From contig JAJPJO010000470.1 of the NCBI GenBank assembly GCA_021324135.1, positions 1 to 34,208 of the forward strand: DNA of 34,208 bases, given 5' to 3'. The notes under the pieces are model-generated. The model was not told the DNA's origin. It worked only from the letters and a program-made list of their open reading frames with translations, and did not search any database. Position numbers and translations under genes: made by a program. Of this stretch, positions 24,951-32,312 are shown piece after piece. Source of the DNA: Pseudomonadota bacterium (lineage in GTDB: Bacteria > Cyanobacteriota > Vampirovibrionia > Obscuribacterales > Obscuribacteraceae). Numbering within the stretch: position 1 is the stretch's first letter; every line of letters begins with the position of its first letter.

Positions 24951-25024
24951 GCCCCCGTAGCTCAAATGGACAGAGCAGCGGTCTTCTAAACCGCGGGTTG
25001 GAGGTTCGAGTCCTCTCGGGGGTA
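24951..25024 (+). tRNA. tRNA-Arg (anticodon TCT)
   Basis: A full cloverleaf is readable: acceptor GCCCCCG with CGGGGGT (one G-U pair at the end), D stem GCTC/GAGC, anticodon stem GCGGT/ACCGC with loop CTTCTAA giving TCT, 5-nt variable loop, T arm GGAGG-TTCGAGT-CCTCT, discriminator A at 25024. CCA is not encoded. It reads AGA and AGG codons. Confidence 0.93.
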
Positions 25025-25121
25025 CTGGCACGTCGGCGAATTCGTCGCTCGCCGTGCCGCTTCGTCACTGCCGGTTTGCCAACAACCGGAAGCAAACCGG
25101 CCCAACTAAGGAGGTTCTGTC

Positions 25122-25889
25122 ATGCAGAAGAACCTGATCCAGATCGGCATGCGCCTCGAGGGCAACGTCAGCCAGATCCGCGACTACGGCGTCATGCTGG
25201 ACCGCAGCGACGGCTCCGGGCTGCTCCACCGCAACAAGATGCGCGGCGGCACCCTGCGCGGCAAGAATCGGCGGCTGCGCCAGCTCGCCCTGGGCAGCCA
25301 CCTCGAGGTCGAGGTGGTGGACATCAAGCCGGGCCCGAAGAACTCGCAGCACCTGGAGCTCTCGGAGCTCTGGTACGACGAGATCATCATCGAGCAGCTC
25401 GCCGCCGGCACGGAGCTGCTCGGCACCGTCGTGGACGTGCTCGAGTGCGGGCTGATCGTCTCGATCGACGCCGGGCTCGCGCAGGGCTACGACGGCTTCG
25501 TCCACATCAGCGAGCTGAAGGAGGCGGAGCAGAAGCAGCGCGAGGCGCGGCTCCGCGGCAGCAAGCTCGGCGACAAGCTGAGCCTGGCGGTGCGCCAGGT
25601 CGGACGGAACGACCGCGGCGAGCTGAACATCCGCCTGAGCGAGAGCCTCGTGCTGATGCGCGCCAAGCTCGCCACCACCTTCAAGGTCGGCACGGTCCAC
25701 ACCGGCGACGTGGTGAGGCGCGTGCGCGAGGGCTTCCTGGTGTCCTTCGGCGACTTCACCGCCCTGCTGCCCGACCGCGAGCTGGGCAAGACCGGCGCCG
25801 GCTCCATCCGCGTCGGTGGGCGCGTCAAGTCGAAGGTCCACGCCATCGGCAACGACTTCAGCATCACCCTGAGCCGGCGCGGACTGTGA
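25122..25889 (+). CDS. Protein of three S1 RNA-binding domains
   Basis: This 255-residue protein consists of three S1/OB-like repeats: about 8-70 (GMRLEGNVSQIRDYGVML), 95-175 (GTELLGTVVDVLECGLIVSI with YDGFVHISEL) and 188-252 (VGTVHTGDVVRRVREGFLVSF). S1 domains bind single-stranded RNA and occur in ribosomal protein S1, PNPase and RNase E; three alone resemble a short S1-like or translation-associated factor. A near-perfect AAGGAGG lies about 8 nt before the ATG. All of the first 40 codons end in G or C, unlike the GYF_2-RDD gene upstream. It sits between tRNA-Arg (97 nt upstream) and tRNA-Asp (about 110 nt downstream), suggesting co-transcription with tRNAs or insertion into a tRNA cluster. 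A nested stem-loop follows the stop. Confidence 0.88.
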   Translation: MQKNLIQIGMRLEGNVSQIRDYGVMLDRSDGSGLLHRNKMRGGTLRGKNRRLRQLALGSHLEVEVVDIKPGPKNSQHLELSELWYDEIIIEQLAAGTELLGTVVDVLECGLIVSIDAGLAQGYDGFVHISELKEAEQKQREARLRGSKLGDKLSLAVRQVGRNDRGELNIRLSESLVLMRAKLATTFKVGTVHTGDVVRRVREGFLVSFGDFTALLPDRELGKTGAGSIRVGGRVKSKVHAIGNDFSITLSRRGL

Positions 25890-25897
25890 CCGTCGCA

Positions 25898-25961
25898 AGC
25901 GCTGCTCGTCAACGCGATGATCGTCACGACGATGCTCGTGACACCGATGATCAGCAGCGCT
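25898..25961 (+). terminator. Nested stem-loop between the S1-domain gene and tRNA-Asp
   Basis: AGCGCTGCT (25898-25906) pairs perfectly with AGCAGCGCT (25953-25961) and encloses a perfect 7-bp hairpin GTCACGA/TCGTGAC (25923-25929 with 25936-25942). It begins 9 nt after the stop. No T tract follows. It may be an RNA processing or 3' protection element separating mRNA from tRNA. Confidence 0.5.
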
Positions 25962-26000
25962 GAAGCTCGCTTTCCCGTCAGGTTCGACCTGGCGGGATTT

Positions 26001-26075
26001 GCCCCCATCGTTCAGTCCGGTCAAGGACACCGCCCTGTCACGGCGGAGACACGGGTTCAAATCCCGTTGGGGGCG
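26001..26075 (+). tRNA. tRNA-Asp (anticodon GTC)
   Basis: Cloverleaf: acceptor GCCCCCA/TGGGGGC, anticodon stem CCGCC/GGCGG with loop CTGTCAC giving GTC, T arm ACGGG-TTCAAAT-CCCGT, discriminator G at 26075. CCA is not encoded. It reads GAC and GAT. Confidence 0.93.
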
Positions 26076-26167
26076 CTTCAAAACACCATCTAACTGGTGG
26101 CATCAGGCAATCGAGCAGACTGCAAAGGTCTCGCCGTCAGCCTGACCGCCACCATGGATGGTGCAGG

Positions 26168-26239
26168 GGGTCCGTAGCTCAATGGGAGAGCACCCGGTTT
26201 GCATCCGGGATGTTGCGGGTTCGAGTCCCGCCGGATCCA
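26168..26239 (+). tRNA. tRNA-Ala (anticodon TGC)
   Basis: Cloverleaf: acceptor GGGTCCG/CGGATCC with the G3-U70 wobble pair that is the main alanine identity element, D stem GCTC/GAGC, anticodon stem CCCGG/CCGGG with loop TTTGCAT giving TGC, T arm GCGGG-TTCGAGT-CCCGC, discriminator A at 26239. CCA is not encoded. Confidence 0.93.
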
Positions 26240-26466
26240 CTTCCAATCTCGCGCTTTGATTCTTGCAGCGCACTCTGCGATATGCAATAGTATAGCTCAT
26301 GCGAATGAAGTGAAACTGAGCTGGCTTGCCGAAGGAACGTCTAAGCCAAAGTTAGCAAGATTGGATATTGCATTATCACCATAGATAGTACCAGAGCCTG
26401 GAACGCCTGCGGGTTTGCAACCTGGAGGAGAAGACTTTCCGGGCACGTCCGTTGTTGTATCGGATC

Positions 26467-26489
26467 AGATCAGATCGAATCTGATTTTC
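26467..26489 (+). terminator. Candidate terminator downstream of tRNA-Ala
   Basis: A perfect 7-bp stem ATCAGAT/ATCTGAT (26469-26475 with 26479-26485) with a 3-nt loop can extend by two weak pairs and runs into TTTTCTT. It is AT-rich and modest. The rest of 26240-26709 shows no gene. Confidence 0.5.
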
Positions 26490-26631
26490 TTAATGCTCCT
26501 TGGCAGTAAATAATCATGTCTCTTGCCTTGCATCATGAAAACTGAACTGAGCAGTCTGTAGGAAGTACTTTCCGCCTCACTTTCAGGATTTCGAAACGTT
26601 CAAAGACTAGCTCTGGAAAAACAGTCTCTTG

Positions 26632-26653
26632 CTCAACCAAACTCTTGGTTGAG
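26632..26653 (+). promoter_or_regulatory. 9-bp hairpin in the leader of the S41-like gene
   Basis: CTCAACCAA (26632-26640) pairs perfectly with TTGGTTGAG (26645-26653) across a 4-nt ACTC loop, 56 nt before the start codon at 26710. Without a T tract it is more likely an mRNA leader element than a terminator. Confidence 0.45.
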
Positions 26654-26709
26654 TAGCGTTTCGCCCCTGAGCGTGAGGCTCTTCTGGTCCCTAAACGGAG
26701 GAACATCTC

Positions 26710-28968
26710 ATGAGGATGTTTACACTCGTCGGTGCCCTGAGCGTGATGCTCGCCAATTCGTTCGCGGTGGCGGTGATTTACGGGCAGGAGAAGCCGCCAG
26801 CCGAAGTGCAGCCCAAGCCTGCCGACGCACAACCCAAACCCGCCGACGCGCAACCCAAGCTCGACGCGGAGCAGGCAGCCAAGCCTGCGCCGCTCGATCC
26901 GTCCATTCTCGAGTCCACCTACGACCAGCTCTGGCTGCACCTGAGCGAGCACTACGCCGGCAGCCTGCCCCCTGACTGGGCGAAGTGGCGCGATCGCTTC
27001 AAGGGCAAGCTGACCAGCATCGGAGAGCTCCGGGCTGCCTCCAGCCTGCTGGTCGCGGCGCTCGGCGATCGCGCGGCTCGGACGCTAAATGAGGAGCAGG
27101 TCGAGGAGCATCTCTGCCACCTCGAAAGCGGCTACGTCGGCATCGGCCTGCGCTTCAAGCCGCTGAACCTGATCAACCAGGGACTCCTGATCAAGCGCGT
27201 CGCGGATGGCGGTACCGCCAGTGGTGCGGGACTGACTGCCGGCATGGTGATCTCGGCCGTCGATGGCGTCAGCCTCAAGGGTCTGCGCTGGGAAACGGCC
27301 GAAGCCTTGTTCGCAGGCGAAGAGGGCAGCCGGATGAAGCTCTCCCTCAAGGACTGCAGCAAGAACGAGGTGATCATCGTTCGCGATCCGCACAAGCCGC
27401 TCGGTCTCGACGTCGAGTTGGCAAGCCCGACAAAGCTGTTCGAGATCGATCACGTCATGTACGACAGTCCGGCAGCCAGGGCGGGCGTAAAGGAAGGTGA
27501 TATCGTCACCCACATCAACGGCAACGCCGTCGAAGGTGGCTCCTCCTGGTGGCTGATGAACCAAGCCACCGGAGGCAAGATGGGCGATATCATCACCCTG
27601 ACCCTGAAGCGCGGCGACGAGATGCCACGGCTGGTGGAGCTCAAGCGCGCCATCGTCGAAACCTGGGACGACGCTTTCGGCGCCGGCAGCCAGAATTTCG
27701 GCGGTCCCGGCGACCATGGTCTGACTGAAATCGCCCTCAAGAACCTCGACTGGGTTCGCTGCCTGAAGTGGGTGGACCGCGAAGTCGAGAGCATGAACCG
27801 CTACGCGGGCGTGATTCTCGACCTGCGCGGCTGCGGCGGGAATGACCCTGAGCTGGCGGCTCGCGTCGCCGCTCGTTTCGTCTGCGACGGCGAGGTGCTC
27901 AGGTACAGGACCAGGATTGGAGCCAAGTGGGAGGAGGTCAGCTACCGCGTCGCTCCTGAGAAGGGCGGAACAACGCTCTACAGGCACCTCAGCCATGATG
28001 CCGGTCAGCCTGAGGAATCCAAGGCCGTGGAAACCGTAAGCAAGCCGGTGCTCAACGCCAGGATGGTGGTGATCGTCGATGAGCGCACCAGCGGCACGGC
28101 CGTTGCTCTGGCGACCACGCTGAAAAAGCACGGCAGAGCGACAATCGTCGGTCGCACCACATCCGGTGTCAACCGGCTGGTGAGCACGACCACCTTCCCG
28201 GTCGGCAATGAGCTGCTCTACGCCCAGGTTCCGACCATGACGCTGCTCAGTCTCACCAACCTGCCACTCTCGCCGCTGAAGCCGGACCGGACCCTCTGGT
28301 ACGGCAAGGGCATGGATCTGGCCAAGGATGAATTGGCCGGCAAGTACTGGTACAACGATCCGAACACGATCGCCTGTGCCGTCATGCTCGGCATTGTGCT
28401 CGTGGTAAGCGGGCTGCTGTACAGGGCAGGCAAGAAAGCCAGCCGGCTCGCCGCGGAGGAACCTGCACCAGCATCGGTCCAAGAGGGTCCGACCAGCCTG
28501 TGGAGCCGTGTCTGGCCTCTCGGGTTCGTCTTTCTCTGCCTGGGAATCTTCCTGACGGCGGGTTTGATTACCAGGCACGCGCGCCAGACCCCTCCGCAAG
28601 GAGCGCATCCGGAGCTGGTTGCCGAGCTGCACCTCAATCCCGAGAAGCATAAGGAACAGGAGCGTTTGTTCCTGCAGCTTTCGAAGGAGATCGAGGGACC
28701 GATCACCTTCAAGGTTGTACCGGACAAGGACGCCGACAACTGGATCTATGCCGGCATCACCGTCCGCTACCAGTGGGTGGACAAGGACGGCAAGGTGCTC
28801 AGCTCCGGCTCGGGCAGCCAGGGAGCCGAGAACAAGGAGGCGATGGTGCAAGCCATCGAGATGGCCCAAACCAACCTGGGCTATCAATACGAAAATCCCG
28901 GCTTGCGCCTGCTCACCTGGCACAAGCAAACGCCGGTGCTCATCGGCGGAGAGAAGAACGACGACTGA
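26710..28968 (+). CDS. Double-PDZ, S41-peptidase-like membrane protein
   Basis: A 752-residue protein. Order: signal peptide or anchor (about 1-25), Pro/Lys/Ala repeat linker with two copies of PKPADAQ (about 34-50), helical N-domain, two PDZ domains (about 140-225 and 235-312), S41 core (about 345-510), TM helix (about 553-571), TM helix (about 602-621), and a C-terminal alpha/beta domain. S41 landmarks are GVILDLRGCGGN (366-378) and MVVIVDERTSGTAVAL with Ser461. The Glu usual after the nucleophile is Thr463, and the Lys of CtpA/Prc is absent (TTSGVNR), so activity is uncertain. The family trims C-termini of envelope proteins. GGAGG precedes ATG by about 7 nt. A membrane protein gene follows 99 nt later across a terminator-like hairpin. 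Codons mostly end in G or C. Confidence 0.85.
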   Translation: MRMFTLVGALSVMLANSFAVAVIYGQEKPPAEVQPKPADAQPKPADAQPKLDAEQAAKPAPLDPSILESTYDQLWLHLSEHYAGSLPPDWAKWRDRFKGKLTSIGELRAASSLLVAALGDRAARTLNEEQVEEHLCHLESGYVGIGLRFKPLNLINQGLLIKRVADGGTASGAGLTAGMVISAVDGVSLKGLRWETAEALFAGEEGSRMKLSLKDCSKNEVIIVRDPHKPLGLDVELASPTKLFEIDHVMYDSPAARAGVKEGDIVTHINGNAVEGGSSWWLMNQATGGKMGDIITLTLKRGDEMPRLVELKRAIVETWDDAFGAGSQNFGGPGDHGLTEIALKNLDWVRCLKWVDREVESMNRYAGVILDLRGCGGNDPELAARVAARFVCDGEVLRYRTRIGAKWEEVSYRVAPEKGGTTLYRHLSHDAGQPEESKAVETVSKPVLNARMVVIVDERTSGTAVALATTLKKHGRATIVGRTTSGVNRLVSTTTFPVGNELLYAQVPTMTLLSLTNLPLSPLKPDRTLWYGKGMDLAKDELAGKYWYNDPNTIACAVMLGIVLVVSGLLYRAGKKASRLAAEEPAPASVQEGPTSLWSRVWPLGFVFLCLGIFLTAGLITRHARQTPPQGAHPELVAELHLNPEKHKEQERLFLQLSKEIEGPITFKVVPDKDADNWIYAGITVRYQWVDKDGKVLSSGSGSQGAENKEAMVQAIEMAQTNLGYQYENPGLRLLTWHKQTPVLIGGEKNDD

Positions 28969-28996
28969 GCCCCACATCACCAGTTTCAAACCCCAA

Positions 28997-29050
28997 GAAT
29001 CAGCTCGTAGAGCCGCCGAATCGTGCGCCGCTCACGAGCTGATTCGTTTT
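28997..29050 (+). terminator. Intercistronic terminator after the S41-like gene
   Basis: A perfect 12-bp stem (GAATCAGCTCGT at 28997-29008 with 29034-29045) extends inward by GAGC/GCTC after a bulge and is followed by GTTTTCC. The ribosome site of the next gene begins within about 10 nt, so it may cause partial termination rather than a full stop. Confidence 0.75.
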
Positions 29051-29067
29051 CCGAAAGGATAAACCAG

Positions 29068-29697
29068 ATGAACGTCGTCTGTTTCGCCGCCGAGTCCGGC
29101 TCCCTCACAGGAGCGCTCAAGGGATTGGTTGGCATCCCAACCATCTGGCTCGGCATCTCGCTGGTCTGTTTTCTCCTCAGTGCCGGCTTCCTGCTGTGCA
29201 TCGCCCAGCGGTCGTACCGCGGCACACACGCGACCGCCAAGCCGCGCACGCGCAAGCTGGTCGGACTCGGACTGGGCATGGCCCTGCTCGGCGTGCTCGG
29301 ATTGATCGGCTGGCAGCGCAGCGCACCTCCAGCATCAACCGACCAACAGAAAGCCGCCGACTACATCATCCACGTCCTGCAAACGGACGAGGTCGCGCGG
29401 CTGGACCACCTCCAGCATGCAGGCGTGCAGAGGGGTCCACGCGACAGCAAGCCCGTGTACAACGCCAAAGGTGAGGAGATCGTTCCCGACGCCGAGATCC
29501 AGGCGGCATGCCGCCTGGTAACTGCCCTCACCGAGGGCGATTTGCAAACGCTTCGGTCGCTGATAAGGAGCTACAAGTTCAGACCGCACGCTCGGGCGCA
29601 GATCGCGGAGAGCCTGAACTGGGCGTTCTACAAGTGCGGCCTACGCTACTTTATCAACTTCCACGAGCGCTGGTTCTACATCCAGCCTCCGGGTTGA
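29068..29697 (+). CDS. Two-TM membrane protein of unknown function (frame-disrupted C-terminus)
   Basis: The start at 29068 is supported by AAAGGA about 9 nt upstream; the frame extends to 29023 only through the terminator stem. The 209-residue product has TM helices at about 22-45 (IPTIWLGISLVCFLLSAGF) and 60-78 (LVGLGLGMALLGVLGLIGW), then a soluble domain. The stop at 29695-29697 follows WFYIQPPG. The next 74 codons in the -1 frame look like the true continuation (see next feature), and one more G in the GGG at 29691-29693 would join them. It lies downstream of the S41-like gene and may be a membrane partner. No family recognised. Confidence 0.7.
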   Translation: MNVVCFAAESGSLTGALKGLVGIPTIWLGISLVCFLLSAGFLLCIAQRSYRGTHATAKPRTRKLVGLGLGMALLGVLGLIGWQRSAPPASTDQQKAADYIIHVLQTDEVARLDHLQHAGVQRGPRDSKPVYNAKGEEIVPDAEIQAACRLVTALTEGDLQTLRSLIRSYKFRPHARAQIAESLNWAFYKCGLRYFINFHERWFYIQPPG

Positions 29698-29918
29698 TCG
29701 ATGGTAGCTACAGCATCGTGCTTTCGGCGCTGGACGAGGAGGAACCGCAAGTGCATCTCTGCCAGCGGGACAAGCAGTTCCCGCGCCAGTTCTCCTCCGA
29801 TGTCGTGAACGACGTCAGCCCCGAGGAAGTCGTGAAGATGTTCCAGATGGACATCGTCCACAGCATCCTGGCACGCCAGACGAAGGAGCTGAACAAGCAG
29901 CGCCGCTGGGGTGAGTGA
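29691..29918 (+). pseudogene. Out-of-frame C-terminal segment of the two-TM protein
   Basis: This frame encodes a 75-residue acidic, protein-like stretch (GSYSIVLSALDEEEPQVHLC, then DVSPEEVVKMFQMDIVHSIL) ending at a TGA. It has no ribosome site; the only near starts are TTG at 29694, overlapping the upstream stop. It most likely belongs to the 29068 gene via a frameshift, though a coupled small gene starting at TTG cannot be excluded. Confidence 0.5.
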
Positions 29919-30549
29919 GCCCGGCGACGAGAACTTTTGATGTACGCTCAGGAGAGGCAGAGGTAATTCATTCTGTGATGAACAGGATGAGAAGGCGCTG
30001 GCATTCGGCCAGCTCTTCAAAACCTCTGCCGCTCCTGGCACCACTGGTGGTGCTCCTATATCCATTAGTATGCCGCGAGGCACAGCCACAAACCAGAAAA
30101 GCCACAAACTATCCTTGCGTTTTTTCTCCAGGTTTGCGTAAGCGCTGTGAGCTGTAAACGATAAGACAATATGGCTGCAAACAAGCTCCGACCTCGTTTC
30201 CCCAGAATTTTCTCATACAAGCTCTAATCGCTTTTCCTTTACTCAACCATGGAATCGTCCAGGGAGTGTGTTAGTTTCTCGACATCAGATGCCGATTTCC
30301 CAATACGAAATGCCTGATTGTCCCTGAATAAGCTCACTGCTCATTTTTAGTCAAAAACCGAAGCGACACCAGTCGTGCGGCTTTGCGCGGTCAAATCCAC
30401 GCAGACGGCCCGACGCCGCTTCGCTCTGTGCAGCAAGTCAGGGACAAAATCCGGCGCGGCATTAGAGTTCGTCCGCACTTCAAAACTACCGAGCGGTTGT
30501 GCTTGCAAGCGCTCGGCGCTTGCTTGTCGTTCCGCCGAAGGAGGCTAAG
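29919..30549. other. Gene-free stretch before the phosphoesterase gene
   Basis: I see no supported gene. A GTG frame at 29915-30157 has no ribosome site and odd composition. A short palindrome GCACCACTGGTGGTGC lies at 30037-30052. AGCCACAAA is repeated at about 30083-30109. The region holds the promoter of the phosphoesterase gene. Confidence 0.45.
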
Positions 30550-32001
30550 ATGCCCGATTCAAAACGCAAGCTACTCAACGGCGATCCCATCAAGCACATC
30601 GTTTTCTTGATGATGGAAAACCGCAGTTTCGATCAAATGTTGGGCGCGCTCAAAGCGATCTATCCAGGTCTGGAAGGCGTTGACCCGCACAACCCGCACT
30701 ACAACGACGATCCTGAGGGTCGCCGCTATTTCCAAATTCCTACGACCGAACGGCAGATGTGGGTAGATCCCCAGCACTTCTGCCCCAACGTCGCACGGCA
30801 GATGGATGGCGGAAGCATGAAGGGCTTCGTTCGCGACTTCGCCATCGAGCATCCAGACAGCACCGCGCTCGAACGTCAGTTCGTGATGGGCTACTACCCG
30901 CTCGACTTCCTGCCCGCCACGCACACCCTGGCTCGCCAGTTCATGATCTGCGACCACTGGTTCTCATCCGTGCCCGGACCGACCTTTCCGAATCGCTACT
31001 TCGGCTTGTCCGGCTCCTCGCGCGGTTATGTGAACATGCAGCGGGAGAGCGGTCTGGCGAAGTGGTTCGAGGAGGATCAAACAACCATCTTCGATCGCCT
31101 CAGCCAGCGCGGCATTTCGTGGCGCGCTTACTTCCACGACCTGCCGCTCAGCTTCGCCTTCACGCATCAGCGGCGACCGGAGAATGCCGCTCGCTCCTTC
31201 GGTATCGAGCAGTTCTACGAAGATGCCAAAGGACGCGAGGCCGACTTCCCTGCCTTTGCCAGCATCGAGCCGCGCTTCCATGGTCTGAGTGAAAACGACG
31301 ATCATCCGCCGCACGACATCATGAAGGGACAGAAGCTGATCGCCGATGTCTACAACGCCCTGCGCGCAAACGCGGAGTTGTGGAATTCCACTTTACTCGT
31401 CATCACGTATGACGAGCACGGCGGCTTCTTCGATCACGTCTACCCACCACAGGCGGTACCACCCGACGAGCACAAACAGGAATACAGCTTCGATCAACTC
31501 GGGCTGCGCGTTCCTGCATTGCTCGTTTCTCCCTGGGTGAATGCCGGCTACGACCAAACCGTGTACGACCACACGAGTCTGCTCAAGTACATGATCGACA
31601 AGTGGGGTCTCGCTTCGCTCGGCGAACGTGCCGCTCAGGCGAATAGCTTCGCGCATCTGCTCAGTCTGAACAACCCGCGCACCGACACAATCGCGGCGAT
31701 TCATCTGAGCGAAACGCAGCTCCTGCCGCCCGACCCAATCGCTGATGGTAAGACGCAAACTCACGTCAGCGACCTCAACTCCATAAGTGCCGAGCTGCTC
31801 ACCTACATCAAGGCTGCAGCCGGGCTTGCGCTACCGCGCGGGGTGAGCACCATCGCTCGGCTCTGCAGTGAGGCTCGGCGTCGGGTCCTCGGACTGTTGC
31901 ACTGGCAGTCCCGCCTCGACAAGGATGTTCTTCTTGCCTACGAGGAGGCAGCCAGGCTGGTGCGACTCTACATCGAGGAGTGCCGCAAGAGCCGTTCGTG
32001 A
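30550..32001 (+). CDS. Phosphoesterase family protein (phospholipase C / acid phosphatase AcpA-like)
   Basis: The start at 30550 is fixed by AAGGAGG about 7 nt upstream. The 483-residue product has the PF04185-type landmarks: IVFLMMENRSFDQMLG (Glu23, Asn24 metal ligands), PGPTFPNRYFGLSG (Thr145 at the nucleophile position where family members have Ser or Thr), a DDHPPHD metal-site segment (251-257) and TYDEHGGFFDHV (287-297). Bacterial members cleave phosphatidylcholine or phosphate monoesters and are mostly exported by Tat. Here there is no signal peptide or twin-Arg motif, so it appears cytosolic or exported another way. The last 70 residues are a helical extension. Codons mostly end in G or C. 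A strong stem-loop lies 90 nt after the stop. Confidence 0.9.
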   Translation: MPDSKRKLLNGDPIKHIVFLMMENRSFDQMLGALKAIYPGLEGVDPHNPHYNDDPEGRRYFQIPTTERQMWVDPQHFCPNVARQMDGGSMKGFVRDFAIEHPDSTALERQFVMGYYPLDFLPATHTLARQFMICDHWFSSVPGPTFPNRYFGLSGSSRGYVNMQRESGLAKWFEEDQTTIFDRLSQRGISWRAYFHDLPLSFAFTHQRRPENAARSFGIEQFYEDAKGREADFPAFASIEPRFHGLSENDDHPPHDIMKGQKLIADVYNALRANAELWNSTLLVITYDEHGGFFDHVYPPQAVPPDEHKQEYSFDQLGLRVPALLVSPWVNAGYDQTVYDHTSLLKYMIDKWGLASLGERAAQANSFAHLLSLNNPRTDTIAAIHLSETQLLPPDPIADGKTQTHVSDLNSISAELLTYIKAAAGLALPRGVSTIARLCSEARRRVLGLLHWQSRLDKDVLLAYEEAARLVRLYIEECRKSRS

Positions 32002-32091
32002 ACGCTTGCTCGTCATGTTCATGTTCGCGACGCAACTCACGTTCGCGACCTTGATGAAAATCAACCTCGCGAACTCGCGCAAAGAAGGAGA

Positions 32092-32129
32092 GGGCGGAAC
32101 AGCATTGAACATCGAGAGCTGTTCCGCCC
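32092..32129 (+). terminator. Stem-loop terminator after the phosphoesterase gene
   Basis: GGGCGGAACAG (32092-32102) pairs perfectly with CTGTTCCGCCC (32119-32129) across a 16-nt loop, followed by CATTCTACTTC, only moderately T-rich. A smaller GTTCGCG/CGCGAAC pair lies just before it. Confidence 0.65.
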
Positions 32130-32222
32130 CATTCTACTTCGAGCGCAAATGTACTATGGCTACTAGTATGGCACCGCATGTGGTGAAAACTTTCAACAAG
32201 AGGTTCATCGAAACCAGCGAAG

Positions 32223-32256
32223 CGAGGCGGAATACGACGTAATGTATCCCGCCTCG
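32223..32256 (-). terminator. Terminator-like stem after the repeat-protein gene
   Basis: CGAGGCGGAATAC (32223-32235) pairs with GTATCCCGCCTCG (32244-32256) with one mismatch and an 8-nt loop. It lies 57 nt past the stop of the minus-strand gene. There is no clear T tract. Confidence 0.55.
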
Positions 32257-32312
32257 TTCCGTGAGACCAGGAGGAAGCCCTAACGAGAAAGGGACATCAA
32301 CTGGTCATTCGG

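Noticed and set aside
24998..25963. 321-codon plus-strand frame
   Set aside because: Starts inside tRNA-Arg and reads the S1-domain gene out of frame; Arg/Ala/Pro-only composition.
25065..26081. 338-codon minus-strand frame
   Set aside because: Antisense to the S1-domain gene and runs through tRNA-Asp.
27085..28989. 634-codon minus-strand frame
   Set aside because: Antisense to the S41-like gene, whose PDZ and S41 motifs are clear.
29915..30157. 80-codon GTG frame after the two-TM gene tail
   Set aside because: No ribosome site, start overlaps the upstream stop only by chance, and composition is not protein-like.
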